The notes: a model not told the origin generated them from the letters alone. A stretch of 64,000 nt of DNA from JAKFWF01 sp963741505 (GCA_963741505.1 CAVUIJ010000017.1:286365-350364); one strand, 5' to 3'; positions 1-11,964 are shown, counted from the first letter of the stretch. Translations and numbers: made by a program.

Positions 1-783
1 AGGTTGGCCTGCGTGTCGTTCGGCATCAGGAACGTCGCGCCGAACGGCCCCGTCACCGCGACGGTGTCGCCGACCTTCAGGTCGCACATGTAGTTGGAGC
101 CGACGCCGCCTTCGACGCGCTTGATGGTCAGCGACACGTTGTTGGCGTTGCGCTTCTCGCCGTCACGCGCGGACGCGACCGAGTAGAGGCGGATGTCGTG
201 CGGCTTGCCATTGGCGCTGCGTGCCGGGCGGCACGATGCCGATCGACTGGCCTTCGAGCACGGGGAGCACGGTCGAGCCGAACGCCAGCACGATGTGGCG
301 GATGTCGCTCTCGGTGCCCGGCGCGGTGATGCGGAAATTGCCCTGCACGGTCGCGATCGCCGGCTTGGCGCGCTTGAACAGGTTGACGCCGGGCTTGGCG
401 GCGGAAGCTGGCGCGACCGTCCTGCCGCCGACGCCGGCATGCGCGGTCGCCAGCAGCCGCTCGACATCGTCGTCGATCGCCTGCGCGGCCGGTGCGACCG
501 CCTCGCCGACGTCCTCCTGCACGGGCAGCTCGTTCCAGCCGAGTTGTGCCTCGAGCGAGTACGGGGTCTGCACCACGCGCCAGTTGTCGATCGAGCCGGT
601 CGGGCACGGCGCGATGCAATCGAGGCAATAATTGCACTTCGAAGCGTCGACGACATAGTTGTTGTCGTCGTGCGTCACCGCGCCGACGGGGCACGTCGCC
701 TCGCAGGTGTTGCAGCGAATGCAGATCTCCGGATCGATGAGATGCTGCTTCTTGACGCCGGGCGCAGCCGTGTCGAGGGCCAT
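1..783 (-). CDS. boxA: Benzoyl-CoA 2,3-epoxidase reductase subunit BoxA (partial)
   Basis: BoxA passes electrons from NADPH through FAD and two [4Fe-4S] clusters to the BoxB epoxidase in aerobic benzoate degradation. The first 60 residues hold two ferredoxin motifs, CIRCNTCEATCP and CNYCLDCIAPCP. The RLYSVAS flavin-binding motif of the ferredoxin-NADP reductase fold follows about 215 residues in. The start ATG at 783 has AGGGAGG just upstream. The window edge removes the C-terminal NADPH-binding part. A single extra base near 220 shifts the frame between IGIVPPGT and ANGKPHD; both sides are recognisable BoxA, so this is probably a sequence error. It lies downstream of boxB in the same direction. 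Confidence 0.9.
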
Positions 784-822
784 GAGTTCCTCCCTGCATG
801 ATCTGGGCGTGCGGGCTACAAT

Positions 823-849
823 GGTGTCAGCCCCTTCGGGTCTGACACC
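823..849. repeat. Hairpin between boxA and boxB
   Basis: GGTGTCAG at 823-830 pairs with CTGACACC at 842-849, and the stem continues through CCC/GGG with a one-base bulge. There is no T-run on the transcribed side, so it is not an obvious intrinsic terminator. It could stabilise mRNA ends within the box operon. The GGGTCTGAC core resembles the element at 40798-40860. Confidence 0.6.
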
Positions 850-882
850 TGCGCACTCCCAATGTACGATCGTCGGTGGCCA

Positions 883-2355
883 TCAAGCCTGATGCACCCT
901 GACATACTCGAAATCACCGGGCTTGTTGTCGATGCCGACCTTCGGCGCTGAGATCCAGCCGGCGTACTTGCCCTTCTCCCAGCACGGTTCCATCAGGCTG
1001 TCGATGAAGTCGCCGTCGTCCTTGGATGGCAGCCACTGGTCGCGGCCCTTGATCCACTGCTCCTGGGTGAGGATCTTGCCGTCCGGTGCGGCTTCGACAT
1101 TGGCGAACTCGCCGATCTTGCGATTGAAGGCGACCGACGGCAGCGTGAGCTGATACTTGACCCCGAACTTTTCGAGCACCTTGTTCCAGCGATTGACGCC
1201 GCCCTGGCAGTCCTTGGTGTAGTCGTCGCGCAGGCGCATGTTGAGCGCGGTCAGCGCCGGCTCGTCGACCAGCCGGGCTTCTCCGTTGACCAGCTTGAGC
1301 ACGGGATATGTCGCGCTGGTCAGGGCGTGGTCGTCATCGATCTTCGTTTCCATGAACCGGCCCTTGAGGCCGGCGTTGTAGAAGTTCGCGGCGTTGGTCG
1401 AAACCTCCGAGCCGAACAGGTCGAGCGACAGCGAATAGTGCAGGTTGAGCTTCTTCTGGATCGTCGGCAGGTCGATCACACCCTGCGCGCGGACCTTGGC
1501 GATGTCATGCGGATCCTCGATGCCGGCTGCCTTCATCGCCTCGCACGTGCGTTCCAGCACGCGGCCGATGCCGGTCTCGCCGACGAACATGTGGTGCGCT
1601 TCCTCGGTCAGCATGAAGCGCGTGGTGCGCGACAGCGGATCGAACCCAGACTGCGCCAGCGACTCGAGCTGCATCTTGCCGTCGCGGTCGGTGAAGTAGG
1701 TGAACATGAACAGCGACAGCCAGTCCGGCGTCGCCTCGTTGAAGGCGCCGAGCATGCGCGGCTTGTCGGCATCGCCGGAACGGCGCTGCAGGAGCCCTTC
1801 CGCTTCCTCGCGGCCGTCGCGGCCGAAGTACTTGTGCAGCAGGTAGACCATCGCCCACAGGTGGCGGCCTTCCTCGACGTTGATCTGGAACAGGTTGCGC
1901 ATGTCGTAGAGCGATGGCGCGGTCCGGCCGAGGTGACGCTGTTGCTCCACTGAGGCGGGCTCCGTGTCGCCCTGGATCACGATCAGCCGGCGCAGCGACG
2001 CACGATGCTCGCCCGGCACGTCCTGCCACGCCTTCTCACCTTTTGAAGCGCCGAAGCTGACTTTGCGCTCGGGGTCCTGGTTCGCCAGCAGCACGCCCCA
2101 GCGATACTCCGGCATCTTGACGTAGCCGAACTGCGCCCAGCCCTTGGGATCGATCGACACCGCGGTACGCAGATAGACGTCGGCGGTCTGGAAGCCCTCC
2201 GGCCCCATCGTATTCCACCAGTCGATGTAGCCGGGGTGCCATTGCTCGAGCGCCTTCAGCACGCGCGCATCGTTGGCAAGCCCGACGTTGTTGGGGATCG
2301 TCACCGAATAGTCGACCGCGCCGGTGTCGGCGGAAGCGGATGAGAAGTTGGACAT
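883..2355 (-). CDS. boxB: Benzoyl-CoA 2,3-epoxidase oxygenase subunit BoxB
   Basis: BoxB is the diiron oxygenase that epoxidises benzoyl-CoA to 2,3-epoxybenzoyl-CoA using electrons from BoxA. The 490-residue frame is intact and about full family length. Two E-x-x-H type iron-ligand motifs are visible, EEGRH at about residues 161-165 and EEAHH at about 251-255, as expected for a class I diiron helical bundle. The N-terminus contains LKALEQWHPGYIDWW, conserved in the family. It lies between boxC upstream and boxA downstream on the same strand. The boxC-boxB spacer is filled by a palindromic repeat, so co-transcription through a structured spacer is likely. Confidence 0.95.
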   Translation of the reverse strand: MSNFSSASADTGAVDYSVTIPNNVGLANDARVLKALEQWHPGYIDWWNTMGPEGFQTADVYLRTAVSIDPKGWAQFGYVKMPEYRWGVLLANQDPERKVSFGASKGEKAWQDVPGEHRASLRRLIVIQGDTEPASVEQQRHLGRTAPSLYDMRNLFQINVEEGRHLWAMVYLLHKYFGRDGREEAEGLLQRRSGDADKPRMLGAFNEATPDWLSLFMFTYFTDRDGKMQLESLAQSGFDPLSRTTRFMLTEEAHHMFVGETGIGRVLERTCEAMKAAGIEDPHDIAKVRAQGVIDLPTIQKKLNLHYSLSLDLFGSEVSTNAANFYNAGLKGRFMETKIDDDHALTSATYPVLKLVNGEARLVDEPALTALNMRLRDDYTKDCQGGVNRWNKVLEKFGVKYQLTLPSVAFNRKIGEFANVEAAPDGKILTQEQWIKGRDQWLPSKDDGDFIDSLMEPCWEKGKYAGWISAPKVGIDNKPGDFEYVRVHQA

Positions 2356-2372
2356 GGCGGGCTCCAGCTTGT

Positions 2373-2532
2373 CCCCTCTTCCCGTTCTTACGGGAAGAGA
2401 GTTAGGGTGAGGGGCGGCAACAAGTGCTGACGCCGACTGATTTCTATGTTTCGGGTTCCATCGAGGTGTGGAGCACGCGGCCGCCCCTCACCTCGACCCT
2501 CTCCCCATCGTGAAGGACGGTGGGGAGAGGGA
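2373..2532. repeat. Dispersed palindromic repeat in the boxC-boxB spacer
   Basis: This spacer has nested inverted repeats: CTCTTCCCG and CGGGAAGAG around 2376-2399, GGTGAGGGGCGGC against GCCGCCCCTCACC (about 2406-2418 and 2479-2492), and CTCTCCCC against GGGGAGAG near the end. The same family (GGTGAGGGGCGGC and CCTCTCCCC) recurs at 28301-28425 behind the GTA capsid gene. No coding signal was seen in it. Confidence 0.75.
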
Positions 2533-2540
2533 GAAGGATC

Positions 2541-4274
<1,734 letters not shown>

Positions 4275-4407
4275 AAATTGCCTCCCGGCGGCACTGCGTC
4301 ATGCGTTATGATGCTGGTAATATCGGCACCCGATCTGAGAGTCAAGCGATATGCAAACAATTTGACACCGATCAATGCAAAGACTGAACTTGATCACTGC
4401 CGTGTAT

Positions 4408-4421
4408 TGCAATATAGTGCA
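4408..4421. promoter_or_regulatory. Probable BoxR operator, TGCA-N6-TGCA
   Basis: TGCA ATATAG TGCA lies in the AT-rich region between divergent boxC and boxR. Known BoxR proteins bind TGCA-N6-TGCA and release it when benzoyl-CoA is present. Single TGCA half sites also occur at 4352 and 4376, the latter just after a TTGACA hexamer at 4362. Placement between the two divergent genes fits repression of boxCBA and autoregulation. Confidence 0.7.
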
Positions 4422-4482
4422 CAATCGAGCGCCTGATGCGGCGCGGCATCGGACAATTGATCGAACGACGGGGTTTGCGACC

Positions 4483-5362
4483 GTGCAAGAGCGGGATTTG
4501 GTCACGCAGACGATCGGCACCAGGGTTCGTGCAGCGCGGGCCGAGGCTGGCCTGTCGCGCAAGCAGTTGTCGGCGCGCGCCGACGTTTCAGAGCGCTACC
4601 TCAGCCAGCTTGAAACCGGCGACGCCAACGTCTCGATCGGTGTTCTGGGGCGGGTCGCTTCGGCATTGAGCATCGATCTCGTCAGCCTGTTGCCGGCCAC
4701 CGGTGGGCACATGCACGGCGCACCCACGATCGCGGTGCACGAGCCGCTCGCAGCACTTGTCGGCGGCATGAGCCTGCGCGAGCAGGAAGCCGCTGTCGCC
4801 GTGCTCGAGCGCTATCTCGCTCGATCGGCGGCGTAAGCTCAAGGGTGTCGCGCTGCTCGGCCTGCGCGGCGCCGGCAAGTCGACGATCGGCGGCCTGTTC
4901 GCTGCACGGCACGGCTGGCCGTTCCTGAGCGTCACCCGCGAGATCGAAGCGCGCGCCGGTATGAGCCTGAACGATCTGTTCAATCTGGGCGGACCCGATG
5001 CCTACCGCGCGCTCGAGATCGACGTGATCAAGGATCTCAGCGGCCGCCAGGATCGCGTCGTGCTCGAGACCGCCGGCGGCATCGTCAGCAACGGGCCGGC
5101 GCTCGATGTGATCCTGGGCTCGTTCAAGACGGTATGGCTGAAGGCGTCGCCGGAGGAGCATCTGCAGCGCGTGATCAGCCAGGGCGACATGCGGCCGATC
5201 CACGGCACGCCGAAAGCACTCGAGCATCTGAAGGCGCTGCTCGCCAATCGGGAGCCGGAATACGCCCGCGCCGACAGCGTCCTCGACACCACCGGCCGCA
5301 CGCCCGCGGCCTGCGTCGACGAGCTCGACATGATCGCGGGGGGCGCCGTGCCGCGCGGATAG
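4483..5362 (+). CDS. boxR: Benzoyl-CoA-responsive regulator BoxR (HTH plus shikimate-kinase-like domain)
   Basis: BoxR represses the box genes and binds benzoyl-CoA through a domain derived from shikimate kinase. An Xre-type helix-turn-helix (GLSRKQLSARADVSERYLSQ) is at about residues 25-55. The kinase-like domain begins with the P-loop GLRGAGKST and continues to the end. The two parts are in different frames: an extra base near 4828 produces a TAA, and removing it joins ARYLARS to KLKGVALLGLRGAGKS. I chose GTG at 4483 because family members begin with a similar short lead into the HTH; an upstream start is possible. Divergent from boxC. Confidence 0.85.
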
Positions 5363-5527
5363 TGATCAGGACAGGTCAGGTTTCCCGGGCTATTCGCCCA
5401 CCGGCTCGACCCCTTGCCCCCTCGAACCATCAATTGTGGTAGACAGGCGCTGGACAGCCAAGCGGACGGAAGACGAAGCTTCACCCTTGGGTTTCGCTCA
5501 AGCGCCTGATTTTCCTGGGTTTCCCGA

Positions 5528-5603
5528 TGGTGGAGCCGAGCGGGATCGAACCGCTGACCTCGTGAATGCCATTCACGCGCTCTCCCAACTGAGCTACGGC
5601 CCC
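5528..5603 (-). tRNA. tRNA-Ala (anticodon GGC)
   Basis: On the minus strand a full cloverleaf can be folded. The acceptor stem is GGGGCCG/CGGCTCC with the alanine identity pair G3:U70, the D-stem is GCTC/GAGC, and the anticodon stem is CGTGA/TCACG around loop ATGGCAT. The T-arm contains TTCGATC and a genomically encoded CCA ends the molecule. It decodes GCC and GCU codons. Confidence 0.97.
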
Positions 5604-5750
5604 TGATGCTGGGAATTGTCCCGGCGGCGGATCGACCGCCGCGCGAGAGGACGCCTAGTTAGGCTGCACGAACGATTTGCGCAAGCCAATTCTGGCATCC
5701 GTATGCAAGCGACGTCCGCGCCGGCCGGGCCGTGCGGGCGCCCGCGCCGA

Positions 5751-6122
5751 TCAAGCCTCCTCCTCGTCCTCGCCGACGCCGCCGATGATGGCCGACATGT
5801 CGCCGCCGTCCTCTTCTTCCTCCTCCAGGAAGGTCTCGTCCTCCTCCGCCGCCACCGGCTCCTCGGCCGCCTCGATGTCGGCCAGGGCCTCGGTCTCGAC
5901 CTCCGGCGCATCGCCTGGTGCGATCGTCTCCGGATCGGCGAATTGCTTGACCACCGGTGCCGGCTCGGGAACCACCACGGGCATCAGTGGCGCCGACGCG
6001 ATCACGTACTTGGATTGGCACAGCGGGCATATGATCGGGCTGCGACCGAGATCGTAGAAGCGCGAGCCGCAATCGGAGTTCTGACAGGTGCGCTTGGTGC
6101 CGCGCGCTTGTTTCGTCGCCAT
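5751..6122 (-). CDS. TIGR02300 family (FYDLN acid) protein
   Basis: This 123-residue protein belongs to an alphaproteobacterial family of unknown function. Residues 1-45 contain a zinc-ribbon-like pattern, TCQNSDCGSRFYDLGRSP followed by ICPLC, giving two CxxC-type cysteine pairs. The C-terminal half is strongly acidic, ending in runs of Glu, with EEEEEDGG near residue 105. It starts at the ATG at 6122, which gives MATKQARGTKRTC, the usual family N-terminus. Its neighbour tRNA-Ala lies 147 bp downstream. The cysteine motif suggests metal binding, but no biochemical role is known to me. Confidence 0.88.
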   Translation of the reverse strand: MATKQARGTKRTCQNSDCGSRFYDLGRSPIICPLCQSKYVIASAPLMPVVVPEPAPVVKQFADPETIAPGDAPEVETEALADIEAAEEPVAAEEDETFLEEEEEDGGDMSAIIGGVGEDEEEA

Positions 6123-6342
6123 GGCGAGCCTCGGAATAGACTTGTTGGAACGGAGGGTTGGCCGGGGTCTGCCACGCCCCCGCCTGCTTGTCAAAAGGCT
6201 TCTGGAGCCTGTGGCGGCAAACCGTGAATTGATGGCACCGCGACATACGATCTGGTAGGGCGGAGCCGATGCCGCCGCCGCGCCCCCACTCGGCTCGACC
6301 TGGCCCGCGACGGCCGGCTGCTCCGACGAAAGGGCCGGTCCC

Positions 6343-7062
6343 ATGCCGCACAGACCCGTTGCCGATGCTCGATCGCCCTGGCGCGCCCGCGTGCTGACGC
6401 TGTTCCCGGAGGCATTCCCCGGCCCGCTCGGCCTCTCGCTCGCCGGCGGCGCCCGCGACGCCGGATTGTGGGCGCTCGACACTGTCCAGATCCGCGATTT
6501 CGGTATCGGCCGCCATCGTACCGTCGACGACCACCCGGCCGGCGGCGGCGCAGGCATGGTGCTGCGCTGCGACGTCCTGGGCGCCGCGATCGACCACGCC
6601 CGCACCGACGCCGCCGACCTGCCTCTCCTCTACATGAGCCCGCGTGGCGCCCCGCTCACCCAAGCGCGCGCCCGCGCACTCGCTGCCGGTCCCGGCGTGA
6701 TCGTGCTCGCTGGCCGCTTCGAGGGCGTCGACGAGCGCGTGATCGAGGCACGTGGCCTGCAGGAGGTCTCGATCGGTGACTATGTGCTGTCGGGCGGCGA
6801 GCTGGCCGCCATGGTGCTGATCGATGCCTGCGTGCGGCTGTTGCCCGGCGTGATCGGCAGCGCGGCCTCGCTCGCCGAGGAGAGTTTTTCCAGCGGCCTC
6901 CTCGAATACCCGCAGTACACCCGCCCGCGCGCCTGGGAAGGCCGCGAGATCCCCGCACCGCTGCTGTCCGGCGACCACGCCCGCATCGCGCGTTGGCGCC
7001 GCCAGGAGGCCGAGGCCATCACCCGCACACGCCGGCCGGAGCTATTGGGGCCGCAGGAATAG
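6343..7062 (+). CDS. trmD: tRNA (guanine(37)-N1)-methyltransferase TrmD
   Basis: TrmD transfers a methyl group from S-adenosylmethionine to G37 of tRNAs reading CNN codons, preventing +1 frameshifting. The 239-residue frame is intact and shows the SPOUT knot signatures LAGRFEGVDERVIE (about 125-138) and SIGDYVLSGGELAA (about 145-158), then EIPAPLLSGDHARIARWRR at the C-terminus. The ATG at 6343 follows an AAAGGG ribosome-binding site. The usual partners rpsP, rimM and rplS are absent; its neighbours are a FYDLN-acid gene on the other strand and an L,D-transpeptidase, so the gene has left its common operon. Confidence 0.95.
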   Translation: MPHRPVADARSPWRARVLTLFPEAFPGPLGLSLAGGARDAGLWALDTVQIRDFGIGRHRTVDDHPAGGGAGMVLRCDVLGAAIDHARTDAADLPLLYMSPRGAPLTQARARALAAGPGVIVLAGRFEGVDERVIEARGLQEVSIGDYVLSGGELAAMVLIDACVRLLPGVIGSAASLAEESFSSGLLEYPQYTRPRAWEGREIPAPLLSGDHARIARWRRQEAEAITRTRRPELLGPQE

Positions 7063-7233
7063 AAGTTTGAAGGCTTACGCCGCCCCGGCACCCGTCGTGG
7101 GCGTCGTAGTCTGCGCGTGCAGGAATGCAACACGGCCGATGAGCGCGGTACGAATGACCCACGGGTCGCTTGTGTCGTCGCAAGTCGATCGCATATCTGA
7201 TATCGGGTCAGCCGACAGCTCGGGCCTCGAGGC

Positions 7234-8143
7234 ATGGACATGAGAACATCGATCGCTACGCTCCCGACGCTGGGCACCAGTCTCCTCACTACTCTCGTCA
7301 CGGTGGTCGTCGTGGCGGCCGGACCAGCGTACGCGCAGTCGGGATGGTCCGGCTCGACCCCGGTCTTCGAGGCCGACGCCAGGAAGGCGGCCGAGCAGGC
7401 AGAGGCCGAGCGCGCCGCGCGGCGCGCGACATATGGCCCGACCGTCTATCCCAAGTACATGGACGGCGGCGAGCGGCCCGACATCAAGCCCGCCGAGCCG
7501 CCGACCGTCTACTTCGACCAGCCCGAGGAGCCGGGCACGATCATCGTCGATACGCAGGGCAAACGGCTGTTCTACGTGCTGCCGGGCAAGAAGGCCTTCC
7601 AGTATCCGATCTCCGTCGGCCGCGACGGCTTCACCTGGGCCGGCACCGAGCGCATCAGCCGCATCACCGCCTGGCCGTCGTGGACGCCACCGGCTGAGAT
7701 GCACAAGCGCGTGCCCGGCCTGCCGATCACCGTGACGGGCGGGCTCAAGAACCCTCAAGGCGCCCGCGCGCTCTATCTCGGCAGCACCATCTATCGCATC
7801 CACGGCACCAACAACGACCGCACAGTGGGCCGGGCGAACTCGTCCGGCTGCTTCCGCCTGACCAACGAGCACGTCGTCCACCTCGCCCGAATCGCGAAAG
7901 TCGGCGCGAAGGTGAAGCGTGCTGCAGGCCTACACCGGCGGCGTCAGCGAGGCCGCGCCGATGTCGTCGCTGTTCAGCTTCTTCGGCAGCAGCGAGCCGG
8001 AAAAACCGACGGCTCCACCCAAGAAACCAAAGCCGGCCGTAAAGAAGACGCCACCGGCCGCCACCAAGTCGGCGACAGCGCCGCCGCCACCCGCCGACGC
8101 CGCGGCTGCCCCCACCGCCGACGCCGGCAAGACCGCACAGTAG
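7234..8143 (+). CDS. L,D-transpeptidase (YkuD/ErfK family), secreted
   Basis: Probably forms 3-3 peptidoglycan cross-links or anchors outer-membrane proteins in the periplasm. A signal peptide ending GPAYA-QSG is at residues 1-36. The YkuD domain contains IHGTNNDRTVG and the catalytic SSGCFRLTNEH, with the active-site cysteine. A linker rich in Pro, Lys and Ala forms the tail. One extra base at about 7918 separates AKVGAKVK from VLQAYTGGVSEAAP; with it removed the gene ends at the TAG at 8141-8143. The catalytic domain lies before the break, so activity could survive, but a sequence error is more likely. Confidence 0.85.
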
Positions 8144-8218
8144 GCCTGCATGCACCTTCACCGGTCGCGTTGATACGCAGCTCTCGCAACGCAACGCACG
8201 GTGCTGCCACCTTTCACC

Positions 8219-8842
8219 CTATTCCCGTCGTGGTGGCCGCTGCATCTCGAACACCTCGTCGATGACGGCGTAATCCATGTAGCCGAGCCGGGCGACGGGA
8301 CGGATGCGCGTGACGTCGACCCGGCCGTCGACGATGACATCGTCGGCGATGTGGATGCCGACGATGCGGCCGATCACCATCGTGTTGGCGTGCGGGTCCT
8401 TCGCCGTGCCGGGCAATTCGACGATCCGGACCAGCTCGCATTCCAGGTGCACCGGCGACTGCGCGACGCGCGGCGGCCGCACCAAGCGGCTCGGCGCCGC
8501 CGTCAGGCCGGCGAGACCGAACTCGTCGACCGCGCGGCCAGCGTCCGCCGAGGTCTCGTTCATCGCGCCTGCCAGCTCCGCCGTGACGATGTTGGCGACG
8601 AACTGCCCGACCTCGCGCACGTTGGCGAGGCTGTCCTTGGCGCCGCCCTCCGTGTGGGAGCCGTTGGCGCAGTACATCACCATCGGCGGCGCGCCGGAGA
8701 TCGCGTTGAAGTAGGAGAACGGCGCCAGGTTGACCACACCGGCCGCCGAGATCGTGCTGATCCAGCCGATCGGTCGCGGTGTCACCAGCGCCAGGAACGG
8801 ATTGTGCGGCAGCCCGTGCGGACCGGGCGGGGCGTAGAACAT
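8219..8842 (-). CDS. Flavin reductase-like (FMN-binding split barrel) protein
   Basis: 207 residues with the flavin reductase-like signature PFLALVTPRPIGWISTIS at about residues 14-31 and LAPFSYFNAISGAPPM after it. This is the pattern of the DIM6/NtaB family of FMN-binding split-barrel proteins, which supply reduced flavin or bind FMN next to monooxygenases. Start ATG at 8842. No monooxygenase partner is adjacent; the next gene downstream on the other strand is an L,D-transpeptidase. Substrate unknown. Confidence 0.82.
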   Translation of the reverse strand: MFYAPPGPHGLPHNPFLALVTPRPIGWISTISAAGVVNLAPFSYFNAISGAPPMVMYCANGSHTEGGAKDSLANVREVGQFVANIVTAELAGAMNETSADAGRAVDEFGLAGLTAAPSRLVRPPRVAQSPVHLECELVRIVELPGTAKDPHANTMVIGRIVGIHIADDVIVDGRVDVTRIRPVARLGYMDYAVIDEVFEMQRPPRRE

Positions 8843-8986
8843 CGCTCTGCTCGCCACCGTTGTTGAAATGCGACGCTTGCGCATCCATCCAAATCGGAAA
8901 GTTCATTGCAGATCAAGGTGACGCCCAGCACTTCAACAACAAAAGCGAACAGAGCCCGGAATATCGGCGCTCCTCTTGCGGCCGTC

Positions 8987-9954
8987 TCAGCGCTTGGCCA
9001 GCCGGCGCGTCGCTGACACCAGCTCGTGCACGATGCCGGGCTCGGTCATCGCATGGCCGGCGTCGGGCACTGAGCCGCAGGTCGGCATTCGGCCACGCCT
9101 TGCTTCAGGTCCCAGGCGTTGCGGAACGGCGTGCACACGTCGTAGCGGCCGTGCACGATGACGCCGGGAATGCCGGCGAGGCGGTGCGCGTTCTTGAGCA
9201 GCTGTCCGTCGCTGTCGAAGAAGCCGCCGTTGACGAAGTAGTGGCATTCGATGCGCGCGAAGGCGAGCGCGTAGCTCTCGTTGGCGAAGTGGCGCACGCG
9301 GTCGCTGTCCTCGTACAGCGACAGCGTCGAGCCCTCCCACACGCTCCACGCCCTGGCGGCGGCGATCTGCACGCTGCGATCGGGGTGCGTCAGGCGCTTG
9401 TAGTAGGCGCCGATCATGTCGCCGCGCTCGGCCGGCGGGATCTGCGCGAGGTAGGGCTCGAACGCATCCGGATAGATCCAGCTCGCGCCGTCCTGGTAGA
9501 ACCAGTCGAGCTCGACCCGGCGCAGCAGGAAGATGCCGCGCAGGACGAGGCCGGTGACGCGCTCGGGATGCGTCTCGGCGTAGGCGAGCGACAACGTCGA
9601 GCCCCACGAGCCGCCGAACAGTTGCCAGCGATCGATGCCGAGCCGCTCGCGCAGCCGCTCCATGTCGGCGACCAGATCCCAGGTGGTGTTGCGCCTCCAG
9701 GCTCGCATGCGGCGTCGAGCGCCCGCAGCCGCGCTGGTCGAACAGGATGATGCGGTAGCGGTCCGGATCGTGGCAGCGGCGCATGGTCGGGTTCGAGCCG
9801 CCGCCGGGTCCGCCGTGCACGACGATCACCGGTATGCCGTCGGGATTGCCGCACTGCTCGTAGTAGATCTCGTGGCCGCCCGTGACGACCATCCGCGCCT
9901 GCGCGATACGGCTCGATCGGCGGATAGAGGCCAAGTCGATCCCTGTCGTTCATG
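8987..9954 (-). CDS. pip: Proline iminopeptidase (S33)
   Basis: Releases N-terminal proline from peptides; cytoplasmic alpha/beta hydrolase. The N-terminus LYPPIEPY is typical. HGGPGGGSNPTMRRCHDP forms the oxyanion region, DQRGCGRSTPHA follows, and the nucleophile elbow is GGSWGSTLSLAYAETHP. The catalytic His lies in PDAGHAMTEPG near the C-terminus and the Asp in VHGRYDVCTPF. At least two single-base breaks occur, near 9700 (before NTTWDLVADMERL) and near 9080 (in the tail before the His). Start ATG at 9954 gives MNDRDRLGLYPPIEPY. Confidence 0.87.
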
Positions 9955-10045
9955 CCGGCCACGTCCCCATCTTGCGCCAGGCGATCGCCTGCGAGCGGTC
10001 AGTGCGCTTAGCCCCGACTGCACGAGGTTGCAAGGCCGGCATGAC

Positions 10046-11882
10046 CTACGGCCCGCGCCGCCGCTTCAGCCGCTGCAGGCGCACGTCCCGGTCGTGCACG
10101 GTCTCCCCGCCCGGCAGCCGCATGTCGCGCACCACCTCGAGCACGTGGCGGCCGGGCACGGGGCCGAGCCTGGTCGCCAGGATGGCGGTCAGAAATGCCG
10201 CCGGCATGCCGAGCACGGCCGCCAGCCGTCCCGGCACGCCCAGCAGCGCCGCCTCCCCCGCCAGGATCGCCAGCACCGCGACCACGAAGCCCGTGATCAG
10301 CCCGGCGATGGCGCCCACCGCGTTGAGCCGCTTCCACCAGATCGACAGCACCACGACCGGGAACGCGGTCGAGGCCGACAGCGCCAGCGCCCACAACATC
10401 AGGTCGAGCGGATCGAACCGGATGAACACCGCCATCCAGCCGACCAGCAGCGCCGCGACCGCCGTCGCCCCGCGCACCAGATTGAGGCGCAGCGGCTCCG
10501 GCGGCGCCTCGGACACCAGTCCGCCCACCGCGTCCTCCGCGACGAGGAAGCCGATCGCGAGCATGCTCGCCGCCGCCCCCAGCAGCGCCGCGGCGATCGC
10601 CCCCGCCAGCGCCAGGTGCAGCATCACGGCCGGGAACCCCGCCGCGATCGGCAGCGCGAACAGCACGCCGTCGCGCTTGAAGCTGAAGCTCGTCAGCGGC
10701 AGCCGGGCCATGTTGCCGTCGACGCTGGCAAGCCCCATCGCCTGCAGTTGCTTGAACCAGTCCGGCAGCCGGTCCGGGCTCAGCGTTGCCAGTTGCTGCA
10801 TGGCCATGTCGCGCATGAACACCGCGACCGACGCCGCCGTCAGCATCAGGATGCCGGCGAACACCAGCGCCCAGCCGTTGGCCTTGCGTGCCTCGTAGAC
10901 GCCGGGCACCGTCCCCGTGCGCGGCAGCAGCCATGGCGCGGCCGCGATGCCGCACATCACAGTGAGCGTCATCAGGATGAACGCGACCGGTCCGACGCTG
11001 GCATAGGGCTGGGCGATGCGGTGGGTGAGCGGCTCGAGCCCGATGCCGGCCAGCTCGAGCGCCATCGACGGCGCGATCGGCACCGGCACGCCCTGGATCG
11101 CCTCCATGCGCCCGATCGCGCGCAGCACCGGTCCGTGGCTGAGCTGCGGCAGCGGCAGGTTGGTTACCATGCCGGCGACGATGGCGACCGGCACCAGCAC
11201 CGCGATCAACGCCACGATCGCTGCCGCCGCGCCGCTCCACGACAGCGAGCGCATGCCGCCGAGCAGCACCATGGCCAGCACGCACACCAGCAGCAGCGGT
11301 GCCACGCGCCCCTCGGGCACGTCGGCAAGCCAGCCAGCCGCGACCGCGCCCATCTTGATCTCTGCGGCCGCGATCGAGCAGCATCGGCATCACCATCACC
11401 GCGGCCGCGGTGAGCCTGACAGCCTTGCTCTCGAGCCGCCGCCCCAGATAGCTCGGCACCGTGTAGGCGCCGAACTTGCGGAAATAGGGCGCCAGCAGCA
11501 GCGCCATCACCACGAATCCCGCGACCACGCCGGAGGCGATGCACCACGCATCGTGACCGTTGATGAAAAACAATCCCGTGCCGGCGACGAGCCCCGTCGA
11601 CCCGAGCGCCGAGCCGGCCAGCAGCAGCCCGGCATAGACCGCCGGCACGCGGCGTCCGGCAACGAAGAAGTCGTTCGGCTCGCGGCACGCCGCGACGAGC
11701 CCGATCGCCATGTAGAGCATGAGCGGCACGACCAGCATCGCGGAGCGCAGTGCCCAGCCGGGCCAGCCCAGTTGCTCGAAGATCAGCAACAGCAGCACGA
11801 CACCGACGAAGGCGCTCGAGAAGATGCCGAAATAGGTGCCGAGCCGCGGATTGATCAGGCGGCGCTGGGAGGGCTGGCGCAT
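10046..11882 (-). CDS. Sodium:solute symporter (VC_2705 type, acetate-permease-like)
   Basis: About 611 residues of highly hydrophobic sequence with roughly a dozen membrane segments. It contains the SSS-family region ALGSTGLVAGTGLFF and PSYLGRRLESKAVRLTAA. It resembles the large sodium-symporter subfamily that is always paired with a DUF4212 protein; the pair lies here as DUF4212 then symporter on the same strand. Probable role is Na+-coupled uptake of acetate or another short monocarboxylate. One extra base near 11372 shifts frame between VMPMLL and IAAAEIKMGAV. The adjacent two-component system is of the type known to control such transporters. Confidence 0.83.
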
Positions 11883-11964
11883 GGGACCCGTCGGGCTCGT
11901 CTCGAGGATCTGAAGGTTTCGTCGGCACGCAGGTCATTCAGTCCGATAGTCGCGGACCGACGCC

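Noticed and set aside
9635..11413. Long open frame of about 590 codons on the plus strand over the symporter gene
   Set aside because: It lies opposite a clear sodium:solute symporter, and its Arg/His-rich translation is the usual shadow of a high-GC gene.
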